Shown: positions 18,745 to 28,691 of the stretch, piece after piece
Layout of the letters: each line of letters begins with the position of its first letter
Numbering within the stretch: the first letter of the stretch is position 1
From: Puniceicoccales bacterium
Lineage (GTDB): Bacteria > Verrucomicrobiota > Verrucomicrobiia > Opitutales > UBA953
DNA length: 55,801 nt
Assembly (NCBI GenBank): GCA_031256995.1
Contig: JAIRPL010000007.1
Location: 1-55,801 of the forward strand
Direction of reading: 5' to 3'
The notes under the pieces: model-generated
What the model saw: only the letters and a program-made list of their open reading frames with translations
Databases searched by the model: none
Told to the model about the DNA's origin: nothing
Translations under genes and position numbers: made by a program

Positions 18745-19356
18745 ATGTCCAGCGACAAACGCCTTGAAATCGAAACCAACCGCGCCAGGCGCGTCATTGA
18801 TTTCCGCTCACGCCTCACCGCCCCGCCGCAGGACGGCGGCATTCCGCCCGGGGCGGCGGTGACGATTGAGCTTGGCTGCGGGCACGGCCACTTTCTCGCG
18901 GCCTATGCCGCCGCGCACCCCGGCGAGCACTGTCTCGGCGTGGATCTTCTCACCAAGCGCATCGAACGCTGCTTGCGCAAACGTGATCGCGCGGGGCTTC
19001 ACAACCTCGACTTTCTCAAGGCTGACGCATTCGAATTCGTCGAGGCCATCCCCCAAGGAATCCAACTCAAAAACATCTATCTCATCCACCCCGACCCCTG
19101 GCCCAAGACCCGCCATCACAAAAACCGGCTCCTCCAACCACGCCTCCTCGATTTGCTCGCCAACATCTCCATCGCCGGCCACACCCACCTCCACTTCCGG
19201 ACAGACCACTCCGGCTATCACGAATGGGCTGCCAGTCACCTTGAATCCCATCCCTCCTGGCGCCTCCTCCCTTCCTCACCCTGGCCATTCGAGCAGGAGA
19301 CCTTTTTCTCCAAGCTGCTCCCGATCCACCACGACCTCATCGCCGAACGGGTCTGA
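18745..19356 (+). CDS. trmB: tRNA (guanine-N7)-methyltransferase
   Basis: 203 residues from the ATG at 18745 (MSSDKRLEIE). TrmB makes m7G46 in the variable loop of tRNAs using S-adenosylmethionine. Visible motifs are the SAM-binding loop IELGCGHGHFLAAYA, the acidic ribose-binding GVDLLTKRIERC, the KADAFEFVEAIP segment, and the family signature HPDPWPKTRHHKNRL. The C-terminal FRTDHSGYHEWAA also fits. Its length is a little short of the E. coli enzyme but normal for the family core. It stands alone between the small lipoprotein and a secreted protein of unknown function. Confidence 0.93.
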   Translation: MSSDKRLEIETNRARRVIDFRSRLTAPPQDGGIPPGAAVTIELGCGHGHFLAAYAAAHPGEHCLGVDLLTKRIERCLRKRDRAGLHNLDFLKADAFEFVEAIPQGIQLKNIYLIHPDPWPKTRHHKNRLLQPRLLDLLANISIAGHTHLHFRTDHSGYHEWAASHLESHPSWRLLPSSPWPFEQETFFSKLLPIHHDLIAERV

Positions 19357-19441
19357 TTATCCGTTTCGCCATCCCTTCCCCCCCCTGCCCCACCACCATC
19401 TCCACTCTTGCGGGAATCCCATCCCCCAATAGAAAGAGGAA

Positions 19442-20482
19442 ATGCTTCGCCCCCTGCGCACATTTTTCCCATTAGGCGCAAGTCTTCTGGCGGCGCTATT
19501 CTGCGCCCCCCCAGGTGCCACGGCAGGACGTCTCGACAAACCGCGCTTCGACGTGGACGTGCGAATCACCATCAACAATGGCGGCCGGTCAGGGACAAAA
19601 ATCCACAAATACTCCGTCGAAAACAGCAAAACCGAGACGCAGCGCATGAGCTACGAGGAGCGCGAGCAGGCCGAAAAACGGATCGCCTTCAAGATCGCCG
19701 CCGAGGACGACCCCTCGCTGGCCATCGGCCCCGCAAAATCGCCATCCGCCCCCGCCGCCCCATCCCCCGCGCTCTCGCACGTCAACACGCTTCAATTGTC
19801 AAACGCGAGAAAAGGCAGGCACGACAGTTTCGCCGAACTTGAGGCCATCGCCCAAGCCAAGGAAAAAGCCAGCCTTGACGCCAAGATTGCCAACAATATC
19901 AGCCGGGCTTCAGGCCTCGTCTGGAGCGACCCGGGCGATGGCTCACTCAGCAACAAAAGCGTTAGAACCGACGTCCTGCCCAACGGCGCCATCCTCAAAT
20001 ACGGAAAAAACGCCGACACCATCATATCCCGCCGCTACGGACGCGGCGACGACTGGCAGCTCTCCCGCAACGCCACTCTCAAAGGCGAGGACAAAACGCC
20101 CTACACCGACTCCACCTACGGACATTCCGACGAACACTGGACCAGCCTCGACGACCCGCGGTTCGACTTTTCCGGCAATTTCACCGGAAACCCCATTGAT
20201 GTCCCCGAATATCCAACGCGCCCCACGCTCAGCTTCAATACCTCGCGTTTCACCGAAAAATTCTACGCCCAGAGCCAGAAACTCTCCGCAACCGCATCCC
20301 GCGCGCCCTCAGAGCGATTCTCTCCCGAAATGATGACCACCGCCCTCGGCGAGCGCCGCTATAGGTCCAACAAGCAAAACCACGCACTGTCCATGCAGGA
20401 CATAAACCGTTACAACTTTCGGGGATCCCATGCCACTGCGCCGGGCGTCATTCCCGTCTCCGGTCCCGGAATCACCCCATAA
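19442..20482 (+). CDS. secreted protein of unknown function
   Basis: 346 residues from the ATG at 19442, preceded very closely by AGAGGAA, one of the few Shine-Dalgarno-like signals in the window. The N-terminus (MLRPLRTFFPLGASLLAALF, then APPGATAG) is a Sec signal peptide without a lipobox. The mature protein is polar, with DVDVRITINNGGRSGTKIHKYSVEN near the start, a charged helix (MSYEEREQAEKRIAFKIAAE), and later many Asn, Ser, Asp and Tyr residues. No domain or catalytic motif was recognised. It follows trmB by 85 bp on the same strand. The C-terminus (GVIPVSGPGITP) runs into a region resembling the dispersed repeat at 45.8 kb. Confidence 0.6.
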   Translation: MLRPLRTFFPLGASLLAALFCAPPGATAGRLDKPRFDVDVRITINNGGRSGTKIHKYSVENSKTETQRMSYEEREQAEKRIAFKIAAEDDPSLAIGPAKSPSAPAAPSPALSHVNTLQLSNARKGRHDSFAELEAIAQAKEKASLDAKIANNISRASGLVWSDPGDGSLSNKSVRTDVLPNGAILKYGKNADTIISRRYGRGDDWQLSRNATLKGEDKTPYTDSTYGHSDEHWTSLDDPRFDFSGNFTGNPIDVPEYPTRPTLSFNTSRFTEKFYAQSQKLSATASRAPSERFSPEMMTTALGERRYRSNKQNHALSMQDINRYNFRGSHATAPGVIPVSGPGITP

Positions 20483-20660
20483 AGAGCGTGAAAACAAGCT
20501 GTGTAGACAGGGAATCCGGCTGCCACCGGAACGGCTTGAGCGACCGGCCGTAAGGCCAGCTTGAGCCGCGCCTGCCCGGACAAAGAGGGTAATCGAACGG
20601 GCGTAAGGTCTTCAAATTCCGCGCATAATCGCCCAAATCGAGTCGGTGACGCCGGTTTCC
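20460..20660. repeat. diverged dispersed repeat, copy 1
   Basis: The stretch aligns by eye with 45770-45965. Shared blocks include GAAA-ACAA, GGAA-CCGGC, a CTTGAG/TTTGAG block, AAAGAGG-AAT and GGCG-AAGG. Minus-strand translations also match loosely: AGFPVYTACFHAL against AGFHACIVCFQAL, and LPSLSGQAR against LSSLSKRVR. No intact gene was found in either copy. Confidence 0.4.
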
Positions 20661-21032
20661 ATACCATCCTGATTTGCTTTCAAATTCCCCACTCAAGCGC
20701 ATCCCGGGCGGCACTGCATAGGACCAGAACATCCTGCGCGGCCAACGCCGTCCAAATGACGCTGGAACGCCGTATTTCAATGCGCTCCAGAGATTTGCAC
20801 AAAACATTCCCGGTTTAATTCATTGCAGATGCCAGGGACGATTCACCAAGCCATTCGCCGTGGTTTCGATAAAAACGCCCTTCCCCGTGCGACAGAATAA
20901 TTAGAAAGCTCGCTGAACACCCTCTTCTGCGGAATTGCAGCGGGCAGTGCCAACGCAGGCCGACATTCGGGCCATCATCGTGGAAGACTGTCTTCGTTTT
21001 CACCCAATGCACTGACACCAAGGTACGACAAA
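20661..21032. other. gene-free stretch downstream of fusA
   Basis: I see no gene or RNA that I can name here. A minus-strand frame (20472-20807) exists but has no recognisable domain and overlaps the dispersed repeat. The fusA terminator lies at its right edge. Confidence 0.5.
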
Positions 21033-21060
21033 GGGGCTTCGCTGTGTACAACGAAGCCCC
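21033..21060 (-). terminator. hairpin terminator downstream of fusA
   Basis: A 9-bp perfect stem (GGGGCTTCG paired with CGAAGCCCC) with a 10-base loop lies 88 bp beyond the fusA stop on the minus strand. The trailing bases (TTTGTCG on the minus strand) form only a short T run. Confidence 0.7.
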
Positions 21061-21147
21061 GTATGTCAACTCCACAACTTTTCGGTAACTTGGTCCCCTT
21101 GGGAACCACGGGGCCAGGCCGGAATGGACTTGGCCCCGCTTTGCGGA

Positions 21148-23340
21148 TTACGTGCGCGCGGGAGCGCGGGAGGCCGTCTTGACGATTTCCTCAAGGAGGT
21201 TGTTCGGGACCTGCTCGAAGGTGGTGGGTTCCATCGTATAGCTGGCACGCCCCTTGGAAAGGGAGCGAACGTCCGTGGCGTAACCGAACATGGTGGCCAG
21301 GGGCACTCGAGCATCGATGGTGCAAACCCCGTTGCGTGTTTCCATATTCTGGATCTGGCCGCGACGGCGGTTCAGGTCGCCCATGATGTCGCCTTGATAT
21401 TCCTCCGGCGTGACAACCTCCACCTTCATGATCGGCTCAAGAAGGATCGGCGCGCAATTTTTCATGGCTTCCTTGAAAGCGAAAATGCCCGCCATTTTGA
21501 AGGCCAGTTCATTGGAGTCCACTTCGTGGAAGGAGCCAAAAACAATGCGGGCCTTGAAATCGATCACCGGATAGCCGGCGACGGTGCCGTTATTGGCGGC
21601 CTCAAGGATACCCTCGGTCGTCGGTTTGATGTATTCCTTGGGAATGACGCCACCAACGATTTCGTTGATGACTTCCTGTCCCTTGCCGGGATTGGGTTCG
21701 AGGATGATTTCCGCGTGACCATACTGGCCGCGTCCACCGGACTGGCGGATGAATTTACCAATACCCCGCGAGTCTTTCTGGATGGTTTCACGGTAGGAAA
21801 TTTGCGGTTTTCCGGATTTGGCCTCGACCTTGAACTCGCGCCGAAGGCGGTCCACGATGATTTCGAGATGCAGCTCACCCATGCCGGAAATGAGGGTCTG
21901 GTTGGTCTCCGCGTTGGTGGAGACTCGGAAAGTCGGGTCTTCGGCGGAAAGACGCTGAAGGCCGAGGGACATTTTTTCCTGGTCTGCCTTCGAGTTCGGC
22001 TCGATGGCCATCGAAATGACAGGCTCGGGGAACGAAGGCGGCTCAAGAATGATATCCTCCTCACGAGTGCACAGGGTGTCCCCCGTCACGATGTCCCGAG
22101 GGCCGATAAGGGCGCAGATGTCGCCGGAATACACCGCATCCACCTCTTCACGGTCCATGGCACGCAGGAGGATGAGACGTGAAATGCGCTCGGTCTGACG
22201 TTTGCGCGGGTTATAGAGAGCGTCGCCCTTGCGCAGGATGCCACGATAATTGCGGAAAAAGACGAGCTGGCCGGAGAATGGGTCGCTCCAAAGCTTGAAG
22301 CACAAACCGCAGACCTTGGCGTTGTCGTCGGGCGTGATCCCCCCTTCAATCTCCTTGGTACCGTCCGCGGTCTCGGTGAACGCGCGCATCGGCTCGACCT
22401 CAAGCGGCGTCGGCAGATAGTCCACCACGGAATCAAGCACCATTTGCACGCCCTTGTTTTTGAGGGCGGAACCGGGAATGACACCAATGAAGAGCTTTTT
22501 CTCCTCGGCCTGAGCCTTGCTGCCGATGGAGGAGATCGTGGCTTTGCGAATGGCCAGACGGATCTCGTCCTGGGTGATTTCCTCGCCACCAAGGTATTTT
22601 TCCGCGATGGAGTCATCGTAATCGGCAACGGCCTCAATGAGCGCCTCGCGATATTTCTTGGCGTCCTCCTTGAGTTCGTCCGGAATCTCGACGGTATTGT
22701 ACTTCATGCCCTTGGGGTCGGTTTCGTCATAAACGTAAGCGACCTGGGCCACAAGGTCCACAAGGCCTTTGAAACGATCCTCGGCACCGATGGGGATGAA
22801 AAGCGGATGCGCGTTGCCCTTGAGCTTTTCGCGGATGTCATTGACGGCGCGAAAGAAATCGGCGCCCGTGCGGTCCATCTTATTGATGTAGGCGATGCGT
22901 GGCACGTGATACTTGTTCATCTGGCGCCAAACCGTCTCGGACTGGGGCTGGACCCCCGCGACGGCACAGAAGACGGCAACAGCGCCGTCGAGCACACGCA
23001 GGGAACGCTCGACCTCGGCGGTGAAATCCACGTGGCCAGGCGTGTCAATGATGTTAAGACGCTGTTCGACGCCCGCAAACGGGCCATCCTTGCGTTTCCA
23101 ACCGCAGGAAACCGCGGCGGAAGTGATGGTGATGCCGCGCTCACGTTCTTGCTCCATCCAGTCAGTGACCGCAGTGCCATCGTGCACCTCGCCAATTTTG
23201 TGGACAACGCCGGAATAAAAAAGGATGCGCTCGGAGGTTGTGGTCTTCCCGGCATCAATGTGCGCGGCAATGCCAAAATTACGCGTATTTTCGAGCAAAT
23301 ACTTGCGGTCTTTAGAGTTGCGTGTGGTTGGTTCGGACAT
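21148..23340 (-). CDS. fusA: translation elongation factor G
   Basis: 730 residues. EF-G is the GTPase that drives tRNA-mRNA translocation on the ribosome. G motifs are clear: [20 protein letters not shown] (P-loop), the switch [17 protein letters not shown], and [10 protein letters not shown]. Later landmarks are the domain II to III stretch with [19 protein letters not shown] and the domain IV segment [13 protein letters not shown]. Full length for a bacterial EF-G. It is the third gene of the str operon after rpsL and rpsG; the 232-bp gap after rpsG is longer than usual. tuf does not follow; a hairpin terminator does. Confidence 0.97.
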   Translation of the reverse strand: MSEPTTRNSKDRKYLLENTRNFGIAAHIDAGKTTTSERILFYSGVVHKIGEVHDGTAVTDWMEQERERGITITSAAVSCGWKRKDGPFAGVEQRLNIIDTPGHVDFTAEVERSLRVLDGAVAVFCAVAGVQPQSETVWRQMNKYHVPRIAYINKMDRTGADFFRAVNDIREKLKGNAHPLFIPIGAEDRFKGLVDLVAQVAYVYDETDPKGMKYNTVEIPDELKEDAKKYREALIEAVADYDDSIAEKYLGGEEITQDEIRLAIRKATISSIGSKAQAEEKKLFIGVIPGSALKNKGVQMVLDSVVDYLPTPLEVEPMRAFTETADGTKEIEGGITPDDNAKVCGLCFKLWSDPFSGQLVFFRNYRGILRKGDALYNPRKRQTERISRLILLRAMDREEVDAVYSGDICALIGPRDIVTGDTLCTREEDIILEPPSFPEPVISMAIEPNSKADQEKMSLGLQRLSAEDPTFRVSTNAETNQTLISGMGELHLEIIVDRLRREFKVEAKSGKPQISYRETIQKDSRGIGKFIRQSGGRGQYGHAEIILEPNPGKGQEVINEIVGGVIPKEYIKPTTEGILEAANNGTVAGYPVIDFKARIVFGSFHEVDSNELAFKMAGIFAFKEAMKNCAPILLEPIMKVEVVTPEEYQGDIMGDLNRRRGQIQNMETRNGVCTIDARVPLATMFGYATDVRSLSKGRASYTMEPTTFEQVPNNLLEEIVKTASRAPART

Positions 23341-23572
23341 GGTTGTTTTGTTTTATCGGTTGGTTTGTTATTGGAAATAGCCGGGAAACGGGGCGCATTG
23401 CCATGGGCTGGCAACGGGCGAAACACGGGGAAGAATGTCTGCTCGCCTAACAATCACGCCCAACGTCCGCAAGAAAAAGCGGCCGAGGGCGCGACAGGTG
23501 CCAAGCGCAAACACCATCGGAGACGCCGTGTTCACGCCTGAAATGGCGGCATGACACAGTTCTCCCAGTGCG

Positions 23573-24058
23573 TCAGGCTCGATTGCCCCAGTTGAGGTGG
23601 GCGAAAGCACGATTGGCCTGGGCCATCTTGTGCGTCTCCTCGCGTTTTTTGACGACCGTCCCCGTGTTGTTGTAAGCGTCCACAATCTCAAGCGCAAGCG
23701 AGTCGGTCATGGGCGCGCCCTTGCGGGACGAGGCGGCGGCGGCGAGCCAGCGGAAGGCCATGCTGGTCTGGCGTTCATGGGAAATCTCGACCGGCACCTG
23801 GTAAGTGGCCCCACCGACGCGGCGACTTTTCACCTCCAACTTGGGACGGCAATTCTCCAAGGCGCCAAGAAGAAGTTCCACCGGGTCGCCCTTCTCAAGT
23901 TTTTCGCTGACCTTGGCAATGGCACCATAAACGATGCGTTGCGCGACGGACTTTTTCCCGCGCTTCATGACGACATTGATGAGCTGGCTGACCAGCGGGC
24001 TGTTATAGCGGGCGTCGGGAAGGTGCTGACGCTTGATGGCTTGACGGCGACGTGACAT
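23573..24058 (-). CDS. rpsG: 30S ribosomal protein S7
   Basis: 161 residues, from MSRRRQAIKR. S7 binds the 3' major domain of 16S rRNA and nucleates head assembly of the small subunit, near the E and P sites. The family pattern is clear: the DARYNSPLVSQLINVVMKRGKKSVAQRIVYGA start, GGATYQVPVEI, RWLAAAASSRKG, and the end KMAQANRAFAHLNW. It lies 48 bp downstream of rpsL on the same strand, with fusA next: the standard bacterial str order. In many bacteria S7 also represses this operon by binding its mRNA; no such site was identified here. Confidence 0.97.
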   Translation of the reverse strand: MSRRRQAIKRQHLPDARYNSPLVSQLINVVMKRGKKSVAQRIVYGAIAKVSEKLEKGDPVELLLGALENCRPKLEVKSRRVGGATYQVPVEISHERQTSMAFRWLAAAASSRKGAPMTDSLALEIVDAYNNTGTVVKKREETHKMAQANRAFAHLNWGNRA

Positions 24059-24106
24059 AGTTTGTGTTGGTTGTGAAAAGGAAGAGCCGGGTGGGTGCGC
24101 ACGCGC

Positions 24107-24490
24107 TTACTTCGCGGCGGCCTTCGGGCGTTTGACGCCATATTTGGAACGGCTGCGGCGGCGTTTTTCGACACCCTGGCAGTCCAGCGGACCCCGGACG
24201 ATGTGGTAACGCACACCGGGCAAGTCCTTGACGCGCCCGCCGCGAATGAGAACGACGCTGTGCTCCTGAAGCTTGTGGCCTTCGTCAGGAATATAAGTGA
24301 TGACTTCCTGACCGTTGGTAAGGCGGACCTTGGCGACTTTACGCTGGGCAGAATTCGGCTTTTTCGGGGTGCGGATCATGACTTGCACGCACACGCCGCG
24401 CCGGAACGGCGAATTGTTCAGGGCCGGAGACTTCGACTTTACACGGGGCTGGGTCCGCGGCTGGCGGACGAGTTGGTTGATTGTTGGCAT
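24107..24490 (-). CDS. rpsL: 30S ribosomal protein S12
   Basis: 127 residues from the ATG at 24490 ([12 protein letters not shown]). S12 sits at the decoding centre and affects accuracy and streptomycin response. Signatures are [27 protein letters not shown] (split here only by family comparison), [21 protein letters not shown] and [12 protein letters not shown]. The TPKKPNSA loop carries lysines as in streptomycin-sensitive proteins, so no resistance change is seen there. The frame extends upstream but the added residues do not match the family. It opens the str operon and is divergent from plsY, so the promoter should lie at 24491-24614. Confidence 0.96.
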   Translation of the reverse strand: MPTINQLVRQPRTQPRVKSKSPALNNSPFRRGVCVQVMIRTPKKPNSAQRKVAKVRLTNGQEVITYIPDEGHKLQEHSVVLIRGGRVKDLPGVRYHIVRGPLDCQGVEKRRRSRSKYGVKRPKAAAK

Positions 24491-24614
24491 TTTTTCCGAA
24501 AAAGGAATGTGTTGAGTTGTTGAAGGGTGGGACAGGGAAACGGTTCGGGACTTGGTTGCAAGGAAAAACTTTCGAGAATTGCGGGTGAGGGCAACTGGTG
24601 CATCCTGAGCGCAC

Positions 24615-25373
24615 ATGAGTTCGTCAACATTGCCGCCGCTGATGACAGCAGCTGGCGTTCTGGGTTACATTCTCGGCTCGGTGCCTTTCGCGGTGCTTGT
24701 CGCCCGCCGGCATGGGGTCGACATCCTGAAGGTCGGCAGCGGCAACCCTGGTGCCACGAACGTCAAGCGCGTCCTCGGCCGCGGTCCGGGAAACCTTGTT
24801 TTCCTCTTGGACGCGCTCAAGGGAACGGTGGCCGCAGGCTGGCCGGCACTGGCGGCGCTGGCGCTGGCATGGGTCGACGGGAACAGTGCCGGGGCGGCAT
24901 CCGGCATCAAGGAGGCAACCTTCGCCAGCCTGGCCGGCGAAGGGGGTGCCAGCGGGGTTTTCAGTGCGTTTTTCGGCTTGCTGCGCGATGGCGAAAAAGT
25001 GGCCGCCGCGCAATTGGCGGGATTTGTCGGGGCCGTGCTGGGACATTGTTTCTCGTTGTTTTTGCGTTTTCGTGGAGGCAAGGGCGTGGCGGTTAGCGCC
25101 GGGGGCTTGCTGGGGGTGATGCCGGTGTGCCTGGGGGCAAGCGGGATTGTCTGGCTCGTGGTGTTTTGCCTGACACGCTACGTGTTCGCGGCATCGCTTG
25201 CGGCGGGAGTCTCCCTGCCCGTCGTGACGTGGTTTTGGTTCAGTGGCGCGGCAACCCCGCAATTCTGGATCAGTGTCGCGGTCGCCGCATTCCTCGTTTT
25301 CACACACCGCGAAAACATCCGGCGCTGGCGAGCCGGCACAGAAAACCGTTTTTCGAAGAAAACGCCTTCCTGA
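24615..25373 (+). CDS. plsY: acyl-phosphate glycerol-3-phosphate acyltransferase
   Basis: 252 residues. PlsY is an inner-membrane enzyme that puts the first acyl chain on glycerol-3-phosphate, using acyl-phosphate, to make lysophosphatidic acid. The three conserved loops are present: [34 protein letters not shown] and [18 protein letters not shown]. Several hydrophobic helices surround them. The family is usually around 200 residues; this one has an extra stretch of about 40 residues between loops 2 and 3 ([15 protein letters not shown] to LLRDGEK). It is divergent from rpsL and shortly upstream of ftsK. Confidence 0.92.
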   Translation: MSSSTLPPLMTAAGVLGYILGSVPFAVLVARRHGVDILKVGSGNPGATNVKRVLGRGPGNLVFLLDALKGTVAAGWPALAALALAWVDGNSAGAASGIKEATFASLAGEGGASGVFSAFFGLLRDGEKVAAAQLAGFVGAVLGHCFSLFLRFRGGKGVAVSAGGLLGVMPVCLGASGIVWLVVFCLTRYVFAASLAAGVSLPVVTWFWFSGAATPQFWISVAVAAFLVFTHRENIRRWRAGTENRFSKKTPS

Positions 25374-25496
25374 GACACCGCTGTCTGGCGGGGCGCAGGG
25401 AGGCATCCCCCCTTCCTCATGCCTCTGTCCGCACTTTTCTGGCGTTTTTCTGTGGCGACAAAACGGGCTGGCGGTCATGGTCAGGACGATAAAAAA

Positions 25497-28400
25497 ATGG
25501 CAGCAAGTACGAAAAGAAGACGGTCGAACGCGGAGGAAGACGAAATTGGCGGGGAAGGGATCGCGGGACAGGAAGGTGTGCGGACGCCTGATCCCGGCAC
25601 CAACGCCCCCGCGCCGGGCGCAGAGGCAGATGCCGGGGCCTCCTTCGCGCCCAATGCATCCGTCCCGGTCGGCAATTTTTCGGGAAAGACTGCGGAGACC
25701 ACGAACGCTCCCGCGCCCATTTCGACCATTTCCCTGAATTCTTCTGGCACGCCAACCGCAACGGAAACATTTGCATCCCCCGATCCTGTTGTCCGCAACA
25801 CCGCCCCTCCCCCTCTTGCATCCGAACCCGCTCCCGCATCCGCGACGCGTGTTCGCCGCCGCAACAATGAGCGCGACAACCCGCCATCATCCGAATCCAG
25901 CGCCAACGCCATTCCCCGCACAAAAAAGCGCCCGCCCGCCCCCCCTGCTCCCGCAAAATCAAAACCTCTCCTTGCCGGCTCCCTCACATTGGGGGGCATT
26001 TTGTTGCTCGTGGCATTATTGGACTACAAAAGCAATCAATATTTTTACTTTTCAGACCCGCGCGGCCTGCTGGCCTCGCTTGGCGCCCAATTCCCGTTAA
26101 AAGGCACAAATGCCATCGGCGGTCTCGGCGCCACGTTTTCCATCCTCCTGTTCGGCCTGTCCGGGATGGGGGCGTTTTTCGTCCCCACCTGCCTCTTCAT
26201 TGCCGCAGCTTATTGCATGTTCCATCGCGCGGGGAAGCTGTTCCCGTGGCGTGTCAGCTACATGCTTTTTTCGTTTCTGGCCCTTGTCACCCTGCTAGCG
26301 CGCGTCGCTCCCGCCCCATTGGGTGGCGATAACGTGCTGGCAACACTCGGCTTTCTTGATTTTGTGCGCATGGGGCTTGGAGGAAGTCTTGGCAACTTGC
26401 TGTACGAGAATCTCTTGGGTGCGTTGTTTGGCGCCACGGGATCCCTCCTCCTGCTCGTCATTCTCTATCCTTTTTGCCTGACGGGGATTTTTTTGGACGA
26501 GCCAGTCTGGAAACTCCGCCATCTTGTTTATCAGGCAGGACTCTCCTTGCGGGCGTTTCTCTTCCCTCCCCCGCCAGCCCCCTCCCGCGGCTCCACCAAG
26601 CCCCTCGCCTTTCCTCGCATCGCCACAGAGACGGCGAAAATGCCCCCAAAGACCGGCTCCGGCACGCCCCAAGCCGCAATGCCCGCCATTTCCACATCCA
26701 CTGCCGCCGTGGCAGCGCCCGCCAACCCACCGGAAATTCGCTTTGAGGATTATTCTTTTGCGAAAAACCCCGAGCCGGCCTCGGTCAATATGTTCGTCGC
26801 CAAGGTATTCGCCGAACCCGCGACTGGCGACACCGCCCCCGTCCCACCCCCTGCTGCCCTTGACGCTCCCTCCCCTCCTGACGATGGCGCAAAGGAGAAC
26901 ATTTCCCCCGCCCCGCCCCCGCCCGCCCTCAAGCCACAAACGCCACCGCCGCCCGCGGCCCCGGCCCCGGCAGGCTCGCTGCGCATCCTCGGGGAGGAAA
27001 TCATTGAGCGCGCCTCCCCCATGGCCGTCCCGGAGAAAAAAGGGGCCTATCAATTTCCTCCCGTCGCCCTGCTCTCCGAGCCGCCGCCCCACGAAAACAC
27101 GACACAGGAAGACTATGCGGGGCGCGCCGACCGCCTGCTCACCACGCTCTCGGAATTCAAAATCAAGGCCGAAATGGGCGACATACAAAGCGGCCCGGTC
27201 ATCACACGCTACGAGATCATCCCGGCGCCAGGCGTCAAAGTGGAGAAAATCGCCGGGTTGGCCAACAACCTCGCCATGAACCTGCGAGCCGAGGCCGTCC
27301 GCGTCCTCGCCCCCGTTCCCGGCAAGGGCACTGTCGGCATCGAGGTTCCCAACCTCAAGGCCAAGGCCGTCTCCCTGCGCGAAATCATCGAGTCCAAGGC
27401 CTGGGAAACCACAAAGGCGAAAATCCCGGTCGTGCTCGGCAAGGATGTCACCGGGAAACCCATCATCGAGGATCTCGCGAAAATGCCGCACTGCCTCATC
27501 GCGGGTTCCACAGGCTCGGGCAAATCGGTATGCATCAACGGCATCATCGCCTCCCTCATCTACCATGCGGGTCCGGACGAGTTGCGCTTTATCATGGTTG
27601 ATCCGAAAGTTGTTGAACTGCAAGTATTCAACAAGCTCCCCCACATGCTCATCCCCGTCGTGACAGATCCAAAGAAAGTTCCGGCGGCATTGAAGTACCT
27701 CATCGGCGAAATGGGGAAACGTTACAAGTTCTTCGCCAAGGAAGGGGTCAGGAACATCGCCAGTTTCAACCAAAAGATTGCCAAGGAACAACGTCGCGCC
27801 GACGAGCGCCAGTTCGACCTCGACCTCACGCCGGAGGAACGCGTGGCCGCCTCCAATGCCATCGACAGTACCAGCGTTGACGACGTTGAGGTGCCCAAGC
27901 AGAGGCTTCCCTACATCATTTGCTTCATCGACGAGCTTGCCGACTTGATGATGGTGGCCCCGGCCGACATCGAGACGGGCATCGCGCGCCTTGCCCAGCT
28001 TGCCCGTGCCGCCGGCATCCATCTTATTCTCGCCACACAACGCCCGTCGGTGAACGTCATCACCGGCATCATCAAGGCCAACCTCCCAACCCGCATCGCC
28101 TTCAGGGTCACCTCCCTCATGGATTCCCGCACCATCCTCGACCAGAAAGGCGCCGAAACCCTCATCGGCAAGGGCGACATGCTCTTCATCCCACCCGGCG
28201 GTGCGCACCTCGTGCGTGCCCAGGGCGCCTTCGTCTCGGAGGAGGAAATCGAAAAACTCGTGGACCACGTGGCACTCTGCAACGGCGAGCCGGAATTTGA
28301 TGACGAGGCACAGGAGATCATTGACCGCATCGCCGCGGAAGAATGCGAGGAGGACGACGACAACGCCCCCACCGAAGGCACCGGCGAGTTCGAGGGGGAG

Positions 28401-28586
28401 GATCCGATGCTAAGCAAGGCGTGGAATCTGATCAACGCCACCAAGAAGGCCTCGACTTCATTCCTCCAGCGCAAACTTTCGATAGGCTACGGACGCGCCG
28501 CAAAAATCATGGATACCCTCGAATCCCGCGGGTACATCGGCCCGGACAAGGGGCCAGGGGCGCCCAGGGACATCCTGCGGGAATGA
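25497..28586 (+). CDS. ftsK: FtsK/SpoIIIE-type DNA translocase
   Basis: 1029 residues from the ATG at 25497 (MAASTKRRRS); an in-frame start at 25419 would add 26 residues. FtsK pumps chromosomal DNA at the division septum so that the dimer-resolution and segregation machinery can act. Order of parts: a long Pro/Ala-rich N-terminal tail (to ~155), four hydrophobic spans (~160-330), a Pro-rich linker (~340-545), the RecA-like motor with Walker A GSTGSGKS at ~670 and Walker B-like CFIDELADLM at ~807, and a C-terminal winged-helix gamma domain (FLQRKLSIGYGRAAKIMDTLE). The cytosolic-looking tail before the first span is longer than in most homologues. It follows plsY on the same strand. Confidence 0.93.
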   Translation: MAASTKRRRSNAEEDEIGGEGIAGQEGVRTPDPGTNAPAPGAEADAGASFAPNASVPVGNFSGKTAETTNAPAPISTISLNSSGTPTATETFASPDPVVRNTAPPPLASEPAPASATRVRRRNNERDNPPSSESSANAIPRTKKRPPAPPAPAKSKPLLAGSLTLGGILLLVALLDYKSNQYFYFSDPRGLLASLGAQFPLKGTNAIGGLGATFSILLFGLSGMGAFFVPTCLFIAAAYCMFHRAGKLFPWRVSYMLFSFLALVTLLARVAPAPLGGDNVLATLGFLDFVRMGLGGSLGNLLYENLLGALFGATGSLLLLVILYPFCLTGIFLDEPVWKLRHLVYQAGLSLRAFLFPPPPAPSRGSTKPLAFPRIATETAKMPPKTGSGTPQAAMPAISTSTAAVAAPANPPEIRFEDYSFAKNPEPASVNMFVAKVFAEPATGDTAPVPPPAALDAPSPPDDGAKENISPAPPPPALKPQTPPPPAAPAPAGSLRILGEEIIERASPMAVPEKKGAYQFPPVALLSEPPPHENTTQEDYAGRADRLLTTLSEFKIKAEMGDIQSGPVITRYEIIPAPGVKVEKIAGLANNLAMNLRAEAVRVLAPVPGKGTVGIEVPNLKAKAVSLREIIESKAWETTKAKIPVVLGKDVTGKPIIEDLAKMPHCLIAGSTGSGKSVCINGIIASLIYHAGPDELRFIMVDPKVVELQVFNKLPHMLIPVVTDPKKVPAALKYLIGEMGKRYKFFAKEGVRNIASFNQKIAKEQRRADERQFDLDLTPEERVAASNAIDSTSVDDVEVPKQRLPYIICFIDELADLMMVAPADIETGIARLAQLARAAGIHLILATQRPSVNVITGIIKANLPTRIAFRVTSLMDSRTILDQKGAETLIGKGDMLFIPPGGAHLVRAQGAFVSEEEIEKLVDHVALCNGEPEFDDEAQEIIDRIAAEECEEDDDNAPTEGTGEFEGEDPMLSKAWNLINATKKASTSFLQRKLSIGYGRAAKIMDTLESRGYIGPDKGPGAPRDILRE

Positions 28587-28691
28587 TCTCTTGCATGGAG
28601 GCGCCGGCCTCCCCGCCACGCGGCCTCCCCTGTCAACAAGCTGGATAGGCCTTGAAATTTGCGATGGGCGTCCCTTAAAAAGCCCGCAAAA

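Noticed and set aside
20472-20807. A 111-codon minus-strand frame downstream of the secreted protein gene
   Set aside because: It overlaps the dispersed repeat, has no recognisable domain, and the second repeat copy does not keep the frame open, so it is not called as a gene.
26295-28268. A 657-codon minus-strand open frame opposite ftsK
   Set aside because: It is the antisense shadow of a clear FtsK gene with strong G/C third-position bias; the composition is odd (Gly/His/Val-rich) and no domain is seen.
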